Part shown: positions 10,021-18,088 of the stretch, in pieces | Numbering within the stretch: position 1 is the first letter of the stretch | Layout: each line of letters starts with the position of its first letter | Assembly (NCBI RefSeq): GCF_005871205.1 | Contig: NZ_SWKM01000012.1 | Span: 310,001-374,000 of the forward strand | Length of the DNA: 64,000 bases | From: Marinobacter alexandrii | Lineage (GTDB): Bacteria; Pseudomonadota; Gammaproteobacteria; Pseudomonadales; Oleiphilaceae | Direction of reading: 5' to 3' | Notes under the pieces: model-generated | Database searches by the model: none | What the model was told of the DNA's origin: nothing | The model's input: the letters and a program-made list of their open reading frames with translations, nothing else | Made by a program: the position numbers and the translations under genes

Positions 10021-11223
10021 ATGGATGCTTTGATAGTAGACGATGACGACTTGATGGCGGACCTGCTGGAAACTGTGGTCGCAGGATTACATCCCGCCAT
10101 CACGGTGCTTAAGGCCTCGGGATTTCACGAGGCATTGGCGCTGTGGGAAAAGCGCAAACCAAGTCTGTTGATCGTTGACTGGAATCTCCCGGATGGTTCC
10201 GGTTAGGAGCTTGTTCGCAAGGTCCGTGCGAGTGATAAGGTCGCGGCTATCGTCATGATCACCGGCCGTGCTGACCGGGAATCCATCCTGAAAGTCGCCC
10301 ACTACCGCATTAACGGCTACATCAGTAAGCCATTCAACGTGGAAATGCTGCACCAGCGGCTGGTGCAAATGGTTGGCCAAGTGCTGCCGGAGGAACCGGC
10401 GCCCCTTGCTTCATTGGAAGTCGCTCTGTCTGATGGCGTCAAGACGGTTATTCAACTGCCGGTTAAAACGGATGCCGCTACCATGCTTGAGCTTATCGGT
10501 CGGGCAGACGAGTTGTCGGCAGCCCAGTTGACCGAACGCTGGCAGGACGACGCTTCCTTGTGTTCGCGCCTGCTCGACGTCGCCAATCGTTCGTCCTTCC
10601 GAAGAACCGGTGCGCCGGTTGTCCATTTGCGCGATGCGATAGCCTCCATGGGTGTGCCTATGGCGCTGAATCAGGGGGTGGCACTGGCCCTGGATGTCAG
10701 TGCTGCCTTCTCGTCGGAAGTGCTGATCGCCTGTGCTCTTGAGCATCAGAAGCAGGCAGAAACCGTGGCCCTGGAGGCACAGCGCGTGGCGCTTGCCCTG
10801 GGGAAGCGCTCTCCGCAGTTTTTCACCGCCGGTTTATTGAGCCGGGTCGGCGAGCTGGCCGTGCTCAAGGTGATTGACCAGTTCCAGCGACAGGGTGGCG
10901 AGGTGAGCGATGAGCAGGTGTTGCAGGCACTGAGGGACTGGGCCCAGCCCTATGGCAATAAACTCAAGATACAGTGGTTTCTTCCCCTCGAACTTCGACA
11001 GCTCATTGGCGCGGTGCATTATCTGCCGCGGGAGAACGTGACTCAAGAGCGCCTGATTATGAGAGCTGGCGCGCTGATGGCTGCGAAGGAGTCGCCGGAA
11101 GCGGAGCTGGGCAAGATTTTACGACAGCTCGGGCTGGATGAATGGCACAAGCAATTCAGAGAAGACGAGCAGAAAAATGAGGATGGCGGGGGTGACGGAG
11201 ATGGAAATGGAAACCAGGCTTGA
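10021..11223 (+). pseudogene. Receiver-HDOD response regulator interrupted by an in-frame TAG
   Basis: One continuous frame would encode about 400 residues: a receiver domain (VDDDD acidic cluster, Asp53 in LLIVDWNLPDGSG, a later ISKPF lysine) followed by an HDOD domain (about 140-340). Codon 62 (10204-10206) is TAG. Homology resumes in the same frame immediately afterwards as ELVRKVRAS, without a frameshift, so one substitution (for example from TTG or CAG) explains it. The C-terminal part could only restart at ATG 10255, which has no well-placed ribosome binding site and lacks the phosphorylation site. HDOD proteins act in signalling networks tied to c-di-GMP or stress. It may be a fresh pseudogene, a sequencing error or a read-through gene. 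The frame ends by overlapping the next gene. Confidence 0.8.
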
Positions 11224-11611
11224 GCGCATCATGCTGGTAGAAGATGAGGAAGATATTAGGGCAGTAGCAGAGCTAGCCCTGGAGGCAGTAGGTGGGTTTA
11301 CCCTGACTACCTGTGCTTCGGGCCAGAAAGCGCTGGAAGCGCTGGCCGATTTTAAACCCCAACTGATTGTGCTGGATGTGATGATGCCGGGCATGGACGG
11401 GCCGACCACCTTGAAAGCCATTCGTGAGCATCCCGATTTTATCGACACCCCTGCCATCTTCATGACCGCGAAGGTGCAGCCGGAAGAGGTCAATGGCTAC
11501 CTGTCCCAGGGTGCCGTCGCGGTGATTCCCAAGCCGTTTGATCCCATGGCCCTGTCGGACAAGATTCGAGACATCTGGAGCAATCTGGAGCCGGAGCAGC
11601 GTTCGGAATAA
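11207..11611 (+). CDS. Single-domain response regulator (CheY-like)
   Basis: About 134 residues, essentially one receiver domain. It has MLVEDEEDIRAV with the acidic pocket, LIVLDVMMPGMDGPT with the phosphoacceptor Asp, the MTAK switch residue and IPKPFDP with the conserved Lys. No output domain is present. Several in-frame ATGs exist; 11207 is chosen because GGAG at 11197-11200 is 6 nt upstream and translation then begins just before the first beta strand (an alternative is 11183). It overlaps the stop of the receiver-HDOD gene, so it is probably translationally coupled to it. It may be a phosphate sink or shuttle for the adjacent phosphorelay. It is not an obvious motor-binding CheY, since no flagellar genes are nearby. 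Confidence 0.85.
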   Translation: METRLERIMLVEDEEDIRAVAELALEAVGGFTLTTCASGQKALEALADFKPQLIVLDVMMPGMDGPTTLKAIREHPDFIDTPAIFMTAKVQPEEVNGYLSQGAVAVIPKPFDPMALSDKIRDIWSNLEPEQRSE

Positions 11612-11699
11612 CGCTCAGACGCTGCCTGCTCTGGTGTCTCGGCTGTCGATTCGGGTAACCTGTGGGATTGATCCAGCTGGCAATCTTGAGGCTCCATTA

Positions 11700-12020
11700 A
11701 TGACGTCAGAATCTTCCAGAGATGAACTGAAAGCGAAACTGAATCTGGAAACGTCCCGCATTCACTGGCACGACCTGCAAACCTATTTTGCCCGTGGCCA
11801 GGTTGTACGGGTCGCGCCGGAGCTTGATCTGCTAGAAGTTGCCACGGAACTGACGGCCGATAACAAGACCCGGTTCGAACAGTGGATGGCAGACAGCAAG
11901 GTCGGTGAGGTACCTCCGGCCCTGGCGCAGGCCTGGTACGATAACAACTCCGAACTCTGGGCCGTGGTGATTGCGCCCTGGGTGCTGGTGCAGGATCGCT
12001 CCGACCATGCCCTGCACTGA
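11700..12020 (+). CDS. DUF2288-family protein
   Basis: A 106-residue soluble protein of the DUF2288 family, whose function is unknown. Features consistent with the family are an N-terminal region rich in charged residues, the IHWHDLQTYFARG segment, DLLEVA, and a hydrophobic C-terminal strand (LWAVVIAPWVLVQ). The ATG at 11700 is chosen over a much earlier ATG in frame because it begins right at the family-like region. No signal peptide or membrane helix is seen. It lies between the response regulators and the small gene at 12039 on the same strand. Confidence 0.7.
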   Translation: MTSESSRDELKAKLNLETSRIHWHDLQTYFARGQVVRVAPELDLLEVATELTADNKTRFEQWMADSKVGEVPPALAQAWYDNNSELWAVVIAPWVLVQDRSDHALH

Positions 12021-12038
12021 CAGCGTCGCGTACTCACT

Positions 12039-12410
12039 GTGAAACTGCATTATTTCCATGGCCGTGAACCCATTCGGGTGTTGGTGATGGTGCGTCAGCA
12101 GCAGCGCCTGGAGTTGTTTATCAAGCCGCTTGCTGAACAGGCCTGGGGCTTGGTGGTGCTGGCCGGCCCCGACCAGGGTCGACCGGAACGTCAGCAGTGC
12201 CAAGGGCCATGGAAGACTCTGGCGCAAGCCGAGTCGGCATTGCGTAGAACCGCTGGCGCTCTGATGGGCAATGGCTACGAAGCTCGTCCCTCCGATTACG
12301 TGGTCTGGTCGGTAACGGCCCAGCGGCTGTCGCGGACCATACAATCCGATAAGAGCCGTCGCGCCACCACGGAATCGGTGGATCCCGACCAGTTCGAACC
12401 CCTCTCCTAA
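12039..12410 (+). CDS. Hypothetical protein (123 residues)
   Basis: Not recognised. A small basic protein starting at GTG, 18 nt after the DUF2288 stop, without a strong ribosome binding site; an internal ATG at 12087 is an alternative start. It begins with beta-like segments (VLVMVRQQQRLELFI, WGLVVLAGP) and ends in a polar tail. No signal peptide or membrane helix. The same strand and short spacing suggest co-transcription with the preceding gene. Coding status is inferred from operon position and the absence of a better frame. Confidence 0.55.
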   Translation: MKLHYFHGREPIRVLVMVRQQQRLELFIKPLAEQAWGLVVLAGPDQGRPERQQCQGPWKTLAQAESALRRTAGALMGNGYEARPSDYVVWSVTAQRLSRTIQSDKSRRATTESVDPDQFEPLS

Positions 12411-12444
12411 AACCGCTCCCCCTTTTCGTCTTCCCGAGGATTTT

Positions 12445-13353
12445 ATGCTGACCGGCGCATTATTGATTCTTGCCCCGTTGTTTCTGGGCTTTGCTCTGCC
12501 ATTGAAGAACCGCCAGGCAATGACGGTCATCCATTACTCGGTGGAGGCACTGGTCTATTTCATTCTGGGTCTGCTGGGCCTTGGCCTGGGGCAGATGGAA
12601 GGTCTGGCGGACCAGTTAAGCGGTATGGCCGTGCAGGTGCTGGTGTTGGTAGCAGTCCTGTTTGTGGCAAATATGGCGGGTCTGTGGCTGTTCCATCGCT
12701 GGCAACCCATGGTGCCGGTTAAGGGCGAGGTTGAAGGCAACCCCAGCTACCGGCGGCTGTTCCTGGCGGGTTTGAAACCGATGTTGGCGGTTCTCGTAGG
12801 CCTGCTGGCAGGTTATTACCTGCTACCGCCACTGCCTATGGCCGAGATCGTTGCCACTGGCGCACTGATGCTGCTGCTGTTCTTTATCGGTTTGCAGCTC
12901 CGAAATGCCGGACTGTCCTTGCGCAAGTTGCTGATGAACCGGCAGGGATTGGGCATTGCTTTGGCGCTGACACTCAGCTCACTGATCGCCGGAGTGCTGC
13001 TCATTCCGGTATTGGAGCTGCCCTGGCACGATGTGTTGGCGCTGGCGTCTGGCTTTGGCTGGTACTCCTTGTCCGGGATCGTCATAGGCGATGCGTTGGG
13101 GCCGGCCTGGGGCGGCGTAGCCTTCCTGAACGATGTCATCCGCGAAATTATCGCTTTGGCCATCATTCCCCTGCTGATCAGCGCCCGGCCGGCTATGGCG
13201 ATCGGGTATGGCGGCGCCACAGCCATGGACTTCACGCTGCCGGTCATTCGCAGTAGCGGTGGCCTGGCGTGCGTGCCCGTGGCCATAGCCTCCGGTTTTC
13301 TGCTGTCTTTCCTGTCACCGATATTGATGGGGGTGTTTCTCTCCCTCGGCTGA
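12445..13353 (+). CDS. lysO: LysO-family lysine exporter
   Basis: A 302-residue inner-membrane protein with about eight to nine hydrophobic helices. It resembles LysO (YbjE, DUF340), which exports L-lysine and toxic analogues. Family-like segments are the ALMLLLFFIGLQLR helix, GFGWYSLSGIVI and FLNDVIREI followed by a glycine-rich GGATAMDFTLPVI. The length matches the family (about 300). GAGGA lies 5 nt before the ATG. The 3' end overlaps the convergent Na/Pi cotransporter gene by 39 nt. In E. coli lysO is controlled by ArgP and a lysine riboswitch; neither is visible in the 34-nt upstream gap, so expression probably comes from upstream. Confidence 0.85.
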   Translation: MLTGALLILAPLFLGFALPLKNRQAMTVIHYSVEALVYFILGLLGLGLGQMEGLADQLSGMAVQVLVLVAVLFVANMAGLWLFHRWQPMVPVKGEVEGNPSYRRLFLAGLKPMLAVLVGLLAGYYLLPPLPMAEIVATGALMLLLFFIGLQLRNAGLSLRKLLMNRQGLGIALALTLSSLIAGVLLIPVLELPWHDVLALASGFGWYSLSGIVIGDALGPAWGGVAFLNDVIREIIALAIIPLLISARPAMAIGYGGATAMDFTLPVIRSSGGLACVPVAIASGFLLSFLSPILMGVFLSLG

Positions 13354-14982
13354 TGTTGAACCGGCGGAATCCGCATCTGACCCTGTCGACGCGGACCAGT
13401 TCAATGCCTTGTGCCATTGATCGGATAGGCGTCGCACTGCGCTGAGATCGTCCAGGATTCGTTCGCCGTTCCCGATCGGCAGGGCTCGCTTCACGACCAA
13501 CTCCAACAGCGATGACTTCAAGCGCTGGTAAGCCTGCTCCACCCGGACATACTGTTCCGGCGCGGCATCTTTGGAGGCAATCAGCTGTCGAAGCTCTGTC
13601 AGGTAATGTGCCCGGTCCTGCTCGAGCGTTGACCCGTCAGGGCCGCCGTGGGCATTCCTCAGGTGCAGGAGTGCCGGTGCCAGGTGTGTCGCCTCGGTGA
13701 GGTATCGGCAGGTCCGGAAACTGCCAGCCAGGGCATTGACGGTGCTGGCCTGCATCCGCTCGGAACGCAGTCTGGAAATATAATCGGTGATGGCGATACT
13801 GAGACTCAGCGCCGTCTCCGACATTGGCTGTATCTGGGCTACCCTCAATGCCTCGCGATCAATACAAACCCGCAGCAGTCCACGAGTGATGTCGATCAAC
13901 CGCTTCATTTCCTGGTCAACCGCCGCCAGCGCCAGTTCCGGTGTTTTTACCAGCGTGTTATCCAGGTAGCGAGGTTCCGCGCTGTCCTCTTCCTGACTGC
14001 GAAACAGACGGTTCAACAGGTCGGCGAACTGAGGTGCAAACGGCAGCATGATGGCGGCACCCAGGAGATTGAACAGGGTGTGAAACAGGGCCAGGGACAC
14101 GGCAGGATTGGCACCCAGTTCGAACCAGTCGGCAAACCTGGCGATCAGCCAGAGCATGACTGGCAAGATGATCAAGGCTATGACGCCGGTGATCAGGTTG
14201 AAGATGACATGCCCGAGTGCGAGCCGCCTCGCGTTCGCGGTCGCACTGAGCACTGCAATGGCGGCTGTGGAAGTGGTGCCCAGATTGGCGCCGATCACTG
14301 CGGCAGCAGCACTCTCCAGGGACAGCAGTTGGCCTGCAGCGGCGGTGAGGATGATGGCCAGTGCTGCGCTGGAGGATTGGGTCAGCAGCGTTGTCAGGAA
14401 TCCGAACATCACGAGGACCGGTAGCCCATAGCCCTGGTAAACCAGGGTGGCACCGCTGAAGTCATCCGCCATACCTCCGAGCGAGTCTTTCAGCAGAGAT
14501 AGGGCCAGGAAGAACAGGGCAAACCCGGCCAGGGCTTCACCCGCGGACTTGCCGCGATGGCCGGGAGCCAGCAGCTTCAGGGCTACACCGGTAGCCAGCA
14601 GCAACATGGCAAAGGTGTCGATCCTCAAGCCGAAGCCGACCAGGCTGACCAGCCAGCCCGTCATGGTGGTGCCGACATTGGCGCCGAGCACGACGCCCAG
14701 TGACTGTCGCAGTGACAGCACCCCGGCGTTCACAAATCCAATTGTGGCGATGGTTACGGCGCTGGAGGACTGCACAATACCGGTGATCAGAACGCCGGTA
14801 CCGAACCCTTTCAGCGGCGTCTTGGTCCAGGCTCCAAGCAGGTGACGAAGATTCTGTCCCGCCGAATTTTTCAGGCCGTCGGTCATCATTCCCATGGCGA
14901 GCAGAAACAACGCCAGACCGCCGAGAATCTGGAATAGGGTGGCAATCACTGGTGTCCCGCCGTGTAGCAGGGGGTTTATCAA
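13315..14982 (-). CDS. Na/Pi cotransporter (NptA/YjbB type) with PhoU-like tail
   Basis: A 555-residue protein: a sodium-phosphate cotransporter (PF02690-like) region of about eight to nine helices, followed by a cytoplasmic PhoU-like helical domain (about 340-540). The duplicated glutamine/serine signatures GIVQSSSAVTIATIG and LTQSSSAALAIILTA mark the two inverted Na/Pi repeats and are diagnostic. It moves phosphate with sodium; in bacteria the PhoU fusion suggests regulated efflux or uptake. The chosen start is TTG at 14982 with only a weak ribosome site; GTG at 14949 is an alternative. Its last 39 nt overlap the end of the convergent exporter gene. Confidence 0.9.
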   Translation of the reverse strand: MINPLLHGGTPVIATLFQILGGLALFLLAMGMMTDGLKNSAGQNLRHLLGAWTKTPLKGFGTGVLITGIVQSSSAVTIATIGFVNAGVLSLRQSLGVVLGANVGTTMTGWLVSLVGFGLRIDTFAMLLLATGVALKLLAPGHRGKSAGEALAGFALFFLALSLLKDSLGGMADDFSGATLVYQGYGLPVLVMFGFLTTLLTQSSSAALAIILTAAAGQLLSLESAAAAVIGANLGTTSTAAIAVLSATANARRLALGHVIFNLITGVIALIILPVMLWLIARFADWFELGANPAVSLALFHTLFNLLGAAIMLPFAPQFADLLNRLFRSQEEDSAEPRYLDNTLVKTPELALAAVDQEMKRLIDITRGLLRVCIDREALRVAQIQPMSETALSLSIAITDYISRLRSERMQASTVNALAGSFRTCRYLTEATHLAPALLHLRNAHGGPDGSTLEQDRAHYLTELRQLIASKDAAPEQYVRVEQAYQRLKSSLLELVVKRALPIGNGERILDDLSAVRRLSDQWHKALNWSASTGSDADSAGSTSAEGEKHPHQYR

Positions 14983-15064
14983 AGCTTAGCAGGCCTGGCG
15001 GCTGGGGTCTGGAACAGGAGGCGCGAACAGAACGCAGACAGCGGTGAGCAGGCTCAGACGCCGC

Positions 15065-16273
15065 TTAGACCATGAATTTGCGGACATCAATCCGGTAGTC
15101 GTCCGGGTCGACTGAGCGCAGGATGCGGTCCTGAGTGCCGGGCTTGGCCAAGTCCAGGGTCTCAATGGTAATGGGCATGCGAAACTTGGTGTGATACATC
15201 ACCCGGACCACGGGCAGGCGCTGATCTTTCTCGTTGGCTTCCACCACAGCGGCCAGGCGGCCACTTTCCATCAGGACCAGGCTGCCGACGGGGTAGAGGC
15301 CGATGCAGCGGATGAACTGTTTGACCATATCGGGGTCCAGGTGGTCGCCGCTCCACTCCACCAGTTTTTTCAATCCCTGGGTGGGTGTTAACCCCTTGTG
15401 GTAAACCCGGTCGGTGGTGATGGCATCATAGACGTCGGTGATGGCAACCATGCGTCCGTACTCGGAGATCTCATCGCCCTTTAGCCCTTCTGGGTAGCCA
15501 GTGCCATCCATGCGTTCATGGTGTTGGGCGGCGGTGATCACGCTCAGTTCTCCGATGCCTTCGGTGCTGGCCAGTATGTCCCGAGAGTGTCGGGCATGCT
15601 GTTTCATGACTTCAAATTCTTCGGCGCTCAGCCGGCCGGGTTTGTTCAGGACTTTATCCGGGGTCAGAATTTTACCGAGGTCGTGCAGTAGGGCGCCCAC
15701 CACCGTCTGATGCAGAACATCGGCGGGCAGGGAGCGATAGTTGCCGAACAGCGACATCAGCACGCTGAGGTTGACCGAGTGTTCGAGCAGGTAGTTGTCT
15801 TTTTCCCGAATCCGGCCAAGGCAACTCAGGGCGTTGGCATTGCGCAGGACTGAGTTCTGCAGCTCGTCCGCAAGTTGATGGATGGGCGCGACATCAACGG
15901 CGCCGCCAATCTTCACGTTGTTCAGGAAACTGCCCACCAGCCCCTGGGCCTGGTTGTGGATACGCTGTGCCACCACCAGCTCCTCTTCCATGGGCACGTG
16001 CGCTCTTAAACCGTGTGTCTGCTCGCCGGCCTGCTGCAAGGCAGCCTCGTTGCGGCGGTCCACTTCAGCTGCGGTTTCCGAATCCTGGGTATCGAGCCCC
16101 TTGGACGCATCGATATAAACAAAGGTGACCCCCATGCGCCGGATTTTCTCGATGGTTTCCTCTTTTTTGATCACGCCGTGTTTACGCTGGCTATTGTGAG
16201 GAATCCAGTCGTTGTTGAGGTCGGTTATGTACATGCCGACGCTCAGGGCGGATATGGGGATGCGTTTGATCAT
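15065..16273 (-). CDS. HD-GYP cyclic-di-GMP phosphodiesterase with DUF3391 domain
   Basis: A 402-residue cytosolic protein. The N terminus (IPISALSVGMYITDLN, about 1-125) is a DUF3391-type domain. The HD-GYP domain (about 150-340) keeps the catalytic His-Asp pair in GALLHDLGK (197-198) and the signature HHERMDGTGYP (251-261), so hydrolysis of cyclic-di-GMP is expected. Its ATG overlaps the stop of the upstream tatD gene as ATGA, indicating coupled translation. It is one of five cyclic-di-GMP-related genes in the window and probably counteracts the GGDEF proteins. No membrane helix is present. Confidence 0.92.
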   Translation of the reverse strand: MIKRIPISALSVGMYITDLNNDWIPHNSQRKHGVIKKEETIEKIRRMGVTFVYIDASKGLDTQDSETAAEVDRRNEAALQQAGEQTHGLRAHVPMEEELVVAQRIHNQAQGLVGSFLNNVKIGGAVDVAPIHQLADELQNSVLRNANALSCLGRIREKDNYLLEHSVNLSVLMSLFGNYRSLPADVLHQTVVGALLHDLGKILTPDKVLNKPGRLSAEEFEVMKQHARHSRDILASTEGIGELSVITAAQHHERMDGTGYPEGLKGDEISEYGRMVAITDVYDAITTDRVYHKGLTPTQGLKKLVEWSGDHLDPDMVKQFIRCIGLYPVGSLVLMESGRLAAVVEANEKDQRLPVVRVMYHTKFRMPITIETLDLAKPGTQDRILRSVDPDDYRIDVRKFMV

Positions 16274-17079
16274 CGTTCGGGGAAGAACGTCCTCAAACTG
16301 TTGTGATAGGTTGTCGCCACCACCTCATCCAGAGGCAATTCCTTTACCTCGGCGATCTTCTCCGCCACGAACGGCAGGTAGAACGGGGCGTTTTCGCGCC
16401 CGCGGTAAGGTGCCGGCGTCAGGAAGGGCGCATCGGTTTCCAGCAGAATCTGCCCAATGGGTGACATGCGTACGATGTCACGAACGTTTTCCGCCTTGTT
16501 GAAGGTGGTGATGCCGTTAAAACCCAGGCACCAGCCCTGATCCAACGCGTACTGCGCCAGCCCCGGGCCCGAGGTGAAACTGTGGATTACGCCACGACGG
16601 GTCAGCGACTGCTCGAACTCCCGGAGAATCTCGATGGTGTCGTCGTCTGCCTCACGGCTGTGGATGACCACGGGGCGATCGGTGTCACAGGCGATCTGCA
16701 GTTGACGACGGAACACGTCCCGCTGCACGCTCCGGTCGGCGTTGTCGTAAAAGTAGTCCAGGCCGATCTCACCGACGGCGACAATCTTGCTGTCACCGGC
16801 GTGGGCACGGATTTCTGCTTCTGTGGCGTCGGAGTACTGCTCGGCCTCATGGGGGTGAATACCCTGGGTGCCATACAGCCACGGGGTCATCTTGCTCAGC
16901 TCCCGGACCCGGGCAAGGTTGTCCGGGGATACGGCAATGGTGATCACTTTTTCGATATTTACCCGCTGGCTCTGGTCCAAAGTCTCCTCCAGGGGTCGAT
17001 CCTTGAGGTAATCCAGATGGCAGTGGGTTTCGATGATCGGATGATCAAAGACGGGAATTTCGCGTCGTTTTTTACTCAT
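16270..17079 (-). CDS. tatD: TatD-family metal-dependent deoxyribonuclease/hydrolase
   Basis: About 269 residues, cytosolic, TIM-barrel metallohydrolase. Metal ligands are visible in ETHCHLDYL, GIHPHEAEQ, VGEIGLDYFYD, VVIHSREADDD and LETDAPFLTP, matching TatD nucleases, which have 3'-5' exonuclease activity and roles in DNA repair. The start is placed at ATG 17079 rather than ATG 17142, because the extra 21 residues are not family-like and GGAG is available upstream of 17079. It is co-transcribed with the HD-GYP gene (4-nt overlap). Paralogues (YcfH, YjjV) are hard to separate by eye, so the symbol is used for the family. Confidence 0.88.
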   Translation of the reverse strand: MSKKRREIPVFDHPIIETHCHLDYLKDRPLEETLDQSQRVNIEKVITIAVSPDNLARVRELSKMTPWLYGTQGIHPHEAEQYSDATEAEIRAHAGDSKIVAVGEIGLDYFYDNADRSVQRDVFRRQLQIACDTDRPVVIHSREADDDTIEILREFEQSLTRRGVIHSFTSGPGLAQYALDQGWCLGFNGITTFNKAENVRDIVRMSPIGQILLETDAPFLTPAPYRGRENAPFYLPFVAEKIAEVKELPLDEVVATTYHNSLRTFFPER

Positions 17080-17198
17080 TGCTCTGGGGTTAACTCCATA
17101 GCAGTCACAAGGCGCTGCTAAGCTGAGAAATGGAATGTGCAAATTCTATCATTATGTACGATTGTTCACCCATACATCGAGCATAGGAAATTCTCAGC

Positions 17199-18029
17199 AT
17201 GTATGTATCGGTTTTTACAAGGCGTTGGCGTTTTGATACCGGCATACCCCAGTTGGGCGGCTATCCGTATCTGCTGGATGACGAGGAGGAGCTGCCATCG
17301 CTGGAGGCCAGTCTTGAAGAGATCGGCGAGTACCAGCGACGGCTCTGGGCCAATCGGGCGCGGGCGTTACTCCTGGTGATCCATGGCCCGGATACCAGCG
17401 GTAAAGATAGCCTGATCCGGACCCTGGCCACCTATGCCGATCCGATGGGTTTTCATGCCTGGTCGTTTAGCCGGCCTCAGGGTGCTGCCACCTATCACGA
17501 TTTCCTGTGGCGTGTTACACCTCTACTGCCCGGTTTTGGTGAAATGGTCGCATTCAATCGCAGCCATCATGAGGCCGTCATGGCCGAGCGCGTCTGGCCG
17601 GTGTACCCACCGGAGACTTACAATTGGCGGAGCCGATACCGGTCCATCCGCAATTTTGAGCGCCATCTCGTGGAGGAGGGCACCACGATAGTGAAAATCT
17701 GGCTCAACCTGTCGGAGGAAGAGCATCGCCGCCGCTTATTAACTCGCCTGGATAAACCCCGCAAGCGTTGGAAGTTCGAGCAATCCGATATCGACGGCTG
17801 GGTAAAGCGGAATCAGTATCAGGCCTATGCGGAAGAGGCACTGGCGCAGACCCATACCGCAGAGGCACCCTGGTTCATCGTACCGGGCGACCAAAAACCT
17901 CAGGCCCGGGCAATAGTGGCGGCGATTGTGGCCGAACAGTTACGGCACTTGGCGCCGGATTATCCGAAGGAGGACCATGTGGTGCTCGATGAATACCGTC
18001 AGTTGTTAGCCAAAAATCGAATTAAGTAG
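17199..18029 (+). CDS. Polyphosphate kinase 2 family protein
   Basis: A 276-residue cytosolic kinase of the PPK2 family, which transfers phosphate between polyphosphate and nucleotides. Recognisable blocks: a Walker A variant GPDTSGKDSLIRTL, the SFSRPQGAATYHDFLWR segment, FNRSHHEAVMAERVW, RNFERHLVEEGTTIVKIWL, the lid region KPRKRWKFEQSDIDGW and the C-terminal APWFIVPGDQK. The usual small residues after the P-loop lysine are replaced by Asp, so the preferred substrate (ADP, GDP or AMP) cannot be set from sequence alone. It diverges from tatD across about 120 nt. The start at ATG 17199 precedes the conserved region closely. Confidence 0.85.
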   Translation: MYVSVFTRRWRFDTGIPQLGGYPYLLDDEEELPSLEASLEEIGEYQRRLWANRARALLLVIHGPDTSGKDSLIRTLATYADPMGFHAWSFSRPQGAATYHDFLWRVTPLLPGFGEMVAFNRSHHEAVMAERVWPVYPPETYNWRSRYRSIRNFERHLVEEGTTIVKIWLNLSEEEHRRRLLTRLDKPRKRWKFEQSDIDGWVKRNQYQAYAEEALAQTHTAEAPWFIVPGDQKPQARAIVAAIVAEQLRHLAPDYPKEDHVVLDEYRQLLAKNRIK

Positions 18030-18088
18030 GCATAAGTTCATCTAAATTGCGTCAAAAAGCGCGAAATAACCAATACAGGGAGTCGTAC

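Noticed and set aside
10255..11223. Independent HDOD gene starting at the internal ATG
   Set aside because: No suitable ribosome site and it begins in the middle of a receiver domain; better explained as the rest of the interrupted gene.
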